DNA from: JASHVB01 sp036489395
GTDB taxonomy: Bacteria; Pseudomonadota; Alphaproteobacteria; Acetobacterales; Acetobacteraceae
Assembly (NCBI GenBank): GCA_036489395.1
Contig: DASXFW010000120.1
Span: forward strand, 1-64,000
Length of the DNA stretch: 64,000 bases
Direction: 5' to 3'
Of the stretch, positions 59,815-64,000 are shown in pieces. The first letter of the stretch is position 1, and every line of letters begins with the position of its first letter. Under the pieces are notes generated by a model, which ran no database searches, was not told where the DNA came from, and saw only the letters and a program-made list of their open reading frames with translations. The position numbers and the translations under genes were made by a program.

Positions 59815-62800
59815 TCAGGTGGCGGCAGGCCTCGGTTCGTCTGGACCCGCGCTAAGGACCCGCAGCGGCATGGTCAACGCAAGCCGCATACCGTCCGCCG
59901 CCCGCACCAATGTTGCCGTCCCCTTCAGCTCCTGCTCCAGGCACAGCTCCACCAACAACATGTCGAACGGCGGCCCTCCCTCCGGCGTACCGGTTTCCAC
60001 CCAGTGGCACACCAGGATCCTGCCGGCAGCACCATCCTCTATATGCCAACGTACGCTGACGCGCCCGTCCAGCGCTGACAGCAGTCCCGTCGCCACCGCG
60101 TGTCGCGCGAGCTCGTGCATCACAATGCCGGTCGCCAGTGCACTGCGGGGAGCCATCGGCACCTCCGGCCCCTCCAGAGTAACGCGGTCTTGCCGCATCA
60201 TGCCGGGCAGCATCAGCTCCTGCATCACCACGTCACGCAATGGCACACGCGCCCAATTGTCGCGTGCGAGCAAGGTACACGCCGAGGCCAGGACACCCAC
60301 CCGACGCAGATACTTGTCGGCGAACGCCTCCAGCGTACTCACTTCGCGCAGCGTGCGTTCGGCCAGCGCCATCACCAGGGCCAGCACGCTGTTCACGCGC
60401 TGGTTCAGCTCGTCCACCAGCAGCCGATTGTATTGCTCCGCCTGAACCACGCTGCTGATATCGACAAATGTCAGCAACGCGCCGTCAACCTTGTTGTCCG
60501 CTGTGCGGTATGGCGCAACGCGCATCAGGTAATGCGTGCTGAGATCGCGCCGCGCGACCCGTCGCTCCAACGGCTGCAACGCCTGCAGGACGCCGCGGAA
60601 ATCCGCTTCCAGCGTGGCATAGTCGAGCTGGCTGACGATGTCGGTCAACGGCCGGCCTATGTCGCCCGGAATCAGGTTGTAGATTCCGCTAACCGCGGGC
60701 GTGAAGTTGCGAATCACCATGAAGCGGTCGAGGAAGACCGTGGCGACCTGCGTACTCTCGAACAAGTTCCGCAGGTCGCTGTTGACACGGTCGAGTTCGT
60801 CCACCTTGACGGTGAGCTGCGTGTTCACTGTCTGCAGCTCCTCGTTCATCGACTGGATTTCCTCCTTCGAGGTTTCCAGTTCCTCATTGGTCGATTGCAG
60901 CTCCTCGTTGACCGAATGCAGTTCCTCGTTGGAGGATTTCAGTTCCTCCAGCGCCGTCTCGTGTTCTTCCAAAGTGGCCTGCAGTTGCTCGCGCGCCTCG
61001 CGCAGCTCGCGTTCGATCTGATCGACGGTGAGATCCTGCGGAATAGGCGGCACGGCTTCGGTGCGGGGTTGCGGCGCGCTCACTTCGGCGAAAACGACCA
61101 GGTACAGACGGTCGGCCTCGCGTTGCACCAGTGGCTCCACCGTCAGGTTGATCTCCTGAATGCCGCCGTCGATCTCAACCTGGATGCGCTCGCGCAGGAC
61201 GGGTTGACCGGAATCCGCCGCACGTCGCAGCGCGGCACGCAGCTCCGGCCGCAGGCCGCGGCGCGCAATCGCGACCACGTCGTGCGAGGGAGTGCCCTCG
61301 GCCGGCTCCAGGTACCTGCCGGTTCGGTTGGAAAAATGCAGCACCTCGCCATCCGCGCTGACCACGACGAAGGCAGGGGCGAAATGTTCCAGCACGCGTG
61401 CGTTGGCACGCTGCGCGACATCGGTCGCCGCTGCCGGAGTTTCGCGTCGCCGCGGCGGCAGTGAACGCGTGTTGTCGGATGGTGCAACGTCGTACACCAG
61501 CACTGGCAGCCCGATCGCGTCATGTCGCTGGAAGATCCGGTTGTTGCGGTCCATCACAACAAACAGATCGCTGTGCCGCGTGATTGTCTCCGACCCGCCG
61601 AGCCACAGCACGCCGCCCGGCTGCAAGGCGTAATGGAAGGTCCGCAGCACGCGCGATTGCAACTCCGCGTCCAGGTAGATCAGCAGATTCCGGCAGGACA
61701 CCATGTCCATCCGCGAGAACGGCGGATCGCGGATCACGCTGTGGACAGAGAAGGTGCAAAGCTCGCGGATCGCCTTGCTCACCACGAAGCCGCCGTCCGC
61801 GGCGGTGAAGAAACGCGCCAGGCGCTCGGCCGAGACATCCTTCAGCAGCGCGGCGGGATAGCGGCCAGCACGGGCCAGAGTGATCGCCGCCTCATCCAGG
61901 TCGGTGGCGAATATCTGCACATGCGGCGGTTGCGCCAGGCTCGCCATGTGCTCGCGCAGCAGAATCGCAAGCGAGTAGGCTTCCTCACCGGTGGAGCAGC
62001 CCGGCACCCAGATTCGCACGGTGCTTTCAGCCGATTTGCCGGCGAACAGCAGCGGGACCACGCTGTGGCGAATCGCCTCGAAGATGTCCGGATCACGAAA
62101 GAACGCGGTGACGCCGATCAGCAGATCATGGAACAGCAGCGTGACCTCGTGTGGATCGGCACGCATACGATCGACATACGCGGCCGGATCGAGGCCAAGG
62201 AAGGTCATGCGCCGATGTACGCGCCGCACGAAGGTCAGTTGCTTGTACCCGCTGAAATCGTGGCCGACCTGGCCTCGCAGCAACGCGCAGATCACCGGCT
62301 TCAACTCGGCGATGCGCCCCTCCTCGCTCGGCGGCAGCGTTGCCTCATCCGGCTCCTGCTCCTGCTCCAGTGGCAAACGCAGGATGCATTCCGCCATCTG
62401 TTCCACAGGCAGAATAAGATCGACGGCGGCCGTGGCGATCGCAGCCGCCGGCATCTCGCCGTGCTGCGGCCTGCTGCCATTGCTGCCTTGCGCCAGGGCG
62501 AAGCCACCGGCCTGCCGTATCGCTTTCAGACCGAGCGCGCCGTCGGTGCCGGAGCCCGACAGCACCACGCCGATCGCCCGCGCCCCGAGCTGCGCCGCCA
62601 TTGAACTGAATAGAAAATCGATAGGCCTGGCCTCGTGCATCGGCCCGGTTGGGACCTGCACCCGCACATTCCCATCCCCCACGCACAACAGCGCGTCGGG
62701 CGGGATCACATAGACATGGTTGGCTTCGATCGCCTCGCCGTCGCGCGCCTGCGCTACGGGCAGGCTGGTCTCCCGGCCGATGATCTCCGGCAGCCTGCTG

Positions 62801-62937
62801 GCATGGCCAGGCAACAGATGCAGCACGACGAGGAACGCCACGCCCGGGTTCCCCGGCGTATTGGCAAAAAACGCCCGCAATGCCTCCACACCGCCGGCCG
62901 AGGCGCCAATTCCAACGACGCGGAGTTCAGCCGCCAA
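59815..62937 (-). CDS. CheB-CheR-PAS fusion with degenerate HWE-type kinase domain
   Basis: A 1040-residue signalling protein. CheB methylesterase domain (about 8-190) with S13 in GIGASAGG, H40 in VVLHLLPG and D132 in SGSGTDGA. CheR methyltransferase (about 210-470) with ERLARFFTAADGGF and CRNLLIYLDAELQSRVLRTF. A PAS-like domain (500-620), a long glutamate-rich coiled coil (635-725) of the form NEELxSxNEELE, another PAS (725-835), and a C-terminal HWE/HisKA_2 module. In that module the canonical ELxHRVKN is LVDELNQRVNSVLAL with Gln846 in place of the phospho-acceptor, and the N-box asparagine is His946 in MHELARHAVATG. The kinase part is probably inactive. A response regulator gene lies 106 bp upstream on the same strand. 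Confidence 0.9.
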   Translation of the reverse strand: MAAELRVVGIGASAGGVEALRAFFANTPGNPGVAFLVVLHLLPGHASRLPEIIGRETSLPVAQARDGEAIEANHVYVIPPDALLCVGDGNVRVQVPTGPMHEARPIDFLFSSMAAQLGARAIGVVLSGSGTDGALGLKAIRQAGGFALAQGSNGSRPQHGEMPAAAIATAAVDLILPVEQMAECILRLPLEQEQEPDEATLPPSEEGRIAELKPVICALLRGQVGHDFSGYKQLTFVRRVHRRMTFLGLDPAAYVDRMRADPHEVTLLFHDLLIGVTAFFRDPDIFEAIRHSVVPLLFAGKSAESTVRIWVPGCSTGEEAYSLAILLREHMASLAQPPHVQIFATDLDEAAITLARAGRYPAALLKDVSAERLARFFTAADGGFVVSKAIRELCTFSVHSVIRDPPFSRMDMVSCRNLLIYLDAELQSRVLRTFHYALQPGGVLWLGGSETITRHSDLFVVMDRNNRIFQRHDAIGLPVLVYDVAPSDNTRSLPPRRRETPAAATDVAQRANARVLEHFAPAFVVVSADGEVLHFSNRTGRYLEPAEGTPSHDVVAIARRGLRPELRAALRRAADSGQPVLRERIQVEIDGGIQEINLTVEPLVQREADRLYLVVFAEVSAPQPRTEAVPPIPQDLTVDQIERELREAREQLQATLEEHETALEELKSSNEELHSVNEELQSTNEELETSKEEIQSMNEELQTVNTQLTVKVDELDRVNSDLRNLFESTQVATVFLDRFMVIRNFTPAVSGIYNLIPGDIGRPLTDIVSQLDYATLEADFRGVLQALQPLERRVARRDLSTHYLMRVAPYRTADNKVDGALLTFVDISSVVQAEQYNRLLVDELNQRVNSVLALVMALAERTLREVSTLEAFADKYLRRVGVLASACTLLARDNWARVPLRDVVMQELMLPGMMRQDRVTLEGPEVPMAPRSALATGIVMHELARHAVATGLLSALDGRVSVRWHIEDGAAGRILVCHWVETGTPEGGPPFDMLLVELCLEQELKGTATLVRAADGMRLALTMPLRVLSAGPDEPRPAAT

Positions 62938-63043
62938 AGACGATCTCCTACCGGCTGGTAGCCATCATGCGCCTGTCAGGCTGGCGCCTTTCGCACGGTT
63001 CGCGAGTCCCGACAGACGGCCCGCCCGTCGCCGCGGGGATGGA

Positions 63044-63439
63044 TCAAACGGAGCCTTCCGTTTCGGGAACCTGGTTCAGCACCTCGATGAGGTCTGCACG
63101 CCGGAACGGTTTGCGCAGCAACGGCAACGGCGCGAGACCATGAAAGCTGGCCACACCAGCGGCGATTCGCACATACGCATCGCCGATACCGGAAGCGGTG
63201 GTCAACACAATATGGGCCGGCACGCCGCTGGTCAGCAGATCATGCAGCACCTGTATCCCATCCCTTCCGGGCATGACCAGATCGAGGATCACCACGTCCG
63301 GAGCAAATGCCAGGAACACGGCAATCGCGCTCTCTGAATCGTCCACCACCTGAACCTCGAAGCCGTGTCGCTGCGCGGTGTGACTGATGGCCTTGCAGAT
63401 CTCGATCTGATCGTCGATGACGAGAAGCTTCCTGCTCAT
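63044..63439 (-). CDS. Single-domain response regulator
   Basis: A 131-residue CheY-like receiver. The acidic pocket is D9-D10 in VIDDQ, the phospho-acceptor is D53 in VVILDLVMPGRDG, the switch threonine is in VLTTASG, and the conserved lysine is K110 in LLRKPFR. No output domain. ATG 63439 is chosen over an upstream in-frame ATG because the receiver begins right there. It lies 106 bp upstream of the CheB-CheR fusion on the same strand and diverges from the partial gene at 63569. It may be controlled by another kinase, since the adjacent one looks inactive. Confidence 0.9.
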   Translation of the reverse strand: MSRKLLVIDDQIEICKAISHTAQRHGFEVQVVDDSESAIAVFLAFAPDVVILDLVMPGRDGIQVLHDLLTSGVPAHIVLTTASGIGDAYVRIAAGVASFHGLAPLPLLRKPFRRADLIEVLNQVPETEGSV

Positions 63440-63568
63440 CGGCAAGTTACTCCCCCGACGCAACCAACGGGCACGACGAACCCGGTCACGAATACCTTGG
63501 CATGAATGCGATCGCTCGCGCTAGTGTTACGTCGGAGTATTGGTTGGCAGTGGGATCTGGACCAGGAC

Positions 63569-64000
63569 ATGACAACATCGGGACCTGCCGCCCTGCCGCA
63601 CGCCGCGGGCGGGGATGAGCAAATGGGGCGTGCCGACAAGGTCGCCGCCATTTTCGACCATCATGGACAGGTGGTGGAGCAAGCGCGCCGCTTGGTCGAG
63701 ACCAGCCGGCTGCATTCTGGCGCGATCGCCGCCGAGATCTCGGCCACCCGGGCGTCGCTGGCGGCCAGCCGTGCGCTGCTGGTCCGCACTGACCGCGTTG
63801 TCGCTGCAGGCCGCACCCAGACCGGCGTGAATGTGCCCGGTCGCAGCTTCGCGGCGGTGACCGAGCTGGTGCGGCAGATAGAACGTGGCACTGCGCGCGA
63901 GGTCGAGCCGATCAACGCGCTGATCGCACAAATCAAGAGCGCGCTTCGCAGCGACACCGACCGGGGTGTGCTCATCGGCATCCTGATGGAGGGTGCCGCG
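63569..64000 (+). CDS. Partial coiled-coil protein at the window edge
   Basis: An open frame from ATG 63569 that runs off the right end after 144 codons. The product has an alpha-helical, heptad-like core (VVEQARRLVETSRLHSGAIA, then AEISATRASLAASRALLVR) and a second helix EVEPINALIAQIKSAL. It resembles small signalling-associated helical proteins, but no domain is recognisable in this part. The divergent arrangement with the response regulator gene suggests a shared signalling role; that is inference. The opposite strand has an open frame over the same region with shadow-like composition. Confidence 0.55.
   Translation, partial: MTTSGPAALPHAAGGDEQMGRADKVAAIFDHHGQVVEQARRLVETSRLHSGAIAAEISATRASLAASRALLVRTDRVVAAGRTQTGVNVPGRSFAAVTELVRQIERGTAREVEPINALIAQIKSALRSDTDRGVLIGILMEGAA

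Noticed and set aside
63527..63931. Leftward 134-codon frame at the right edge
   Set aside because: Its composition is shadow-like, while the rightward frame from 63569 shows heptad helices and a proper start.

Overview
The window is GC-rich chromosomal DNA, densely coding on both strands. The gene families point to an alphaproteobacterium, most likely a member of the Acetobacteraceae or another Rhodospirillales: a DUF1150 protein, several class III CoA-transferase, LLM-flavin and HAAT-transport genes, and a complete exosortase-A locus. The genus is an inference. Many gaps are filled by short dispersed repeats built from the same four or five hairpin modules.

Layout. 1-3.5 kb: two HAAT permease genes (livH, livM) and a three-gene nitrile hydratase-family operon with a split beta subunit. 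3.5-8.3 kb: an SH3 protein, ribosomal protein L28 with a clear promoter, a histidine-kinase-like protein lacking its histidine, a ManC-type mannose-1-phosphate guanylyltransferase and a double-VOC dioxygenase. 8.3-16.8 kb: a multidomain GH18 chitinase, two MFS carriers (one OxlT-like), a CaiB-family CoA-transferase and an LLM oxidoreductase.

16.9-39.9 kb is the core of the window: an XrtA/PEP-CTERM exopolysaccharide locus. A leftward operon starts just after a tRNA-Val and carries the export lipoprotein, chain-length determinant, tyrosine autokinase, outer-membrane protein, AAA ATPase, polysaccharide deacetylase, FemAB-like protein and exosortase XrtA. A rightward arm carries the initiating sugar-phosphate transferase, PrsK, PrsR, PrsT, a GT4 glycosyltransferase, a flippase, an FkbM methyltransferase and a GT-A-like protein. 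Together these could initiate, polymerise, modify and export an acidic polysaccharide and anchor PEP-CTERM proteins, but no PEP-CTERM substrate is encoded here. ManC (5.8 kb) and an AlgD-type GDP-mannose dehydrogenase paired with a second GT4 (41.6-44.1 kb) could supply GDP-mannose and GDP-mannuronate.

40-46 kb continues with an MDR reductase and an acyl-CoA carboxylase beta subunit. 46-52.9 kb looks like an accessory patch: a NucS/DUF91-like nuclease gene, a DUF433 fragment, a long imperfect palindrome, a Tat-exported binding protein with dialkylglycine decarboxylase, a frameshifted small gene, an HNH nuclease, a HigBA-type toxin-antitoxin pair and a polyhistidine-containing protein. 53-64 kb returns to metabolism (M20 amidohydrolase, LLM oxidoreductase, MDR reductase, zinc alcohol dehydrogenase), a trio of very small genes, and a signalling cluster with a response regulator and a CheB-CheR-PAS-kinase fusion whose kinase part has lost key residues. 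The last gene runs off the right edge.
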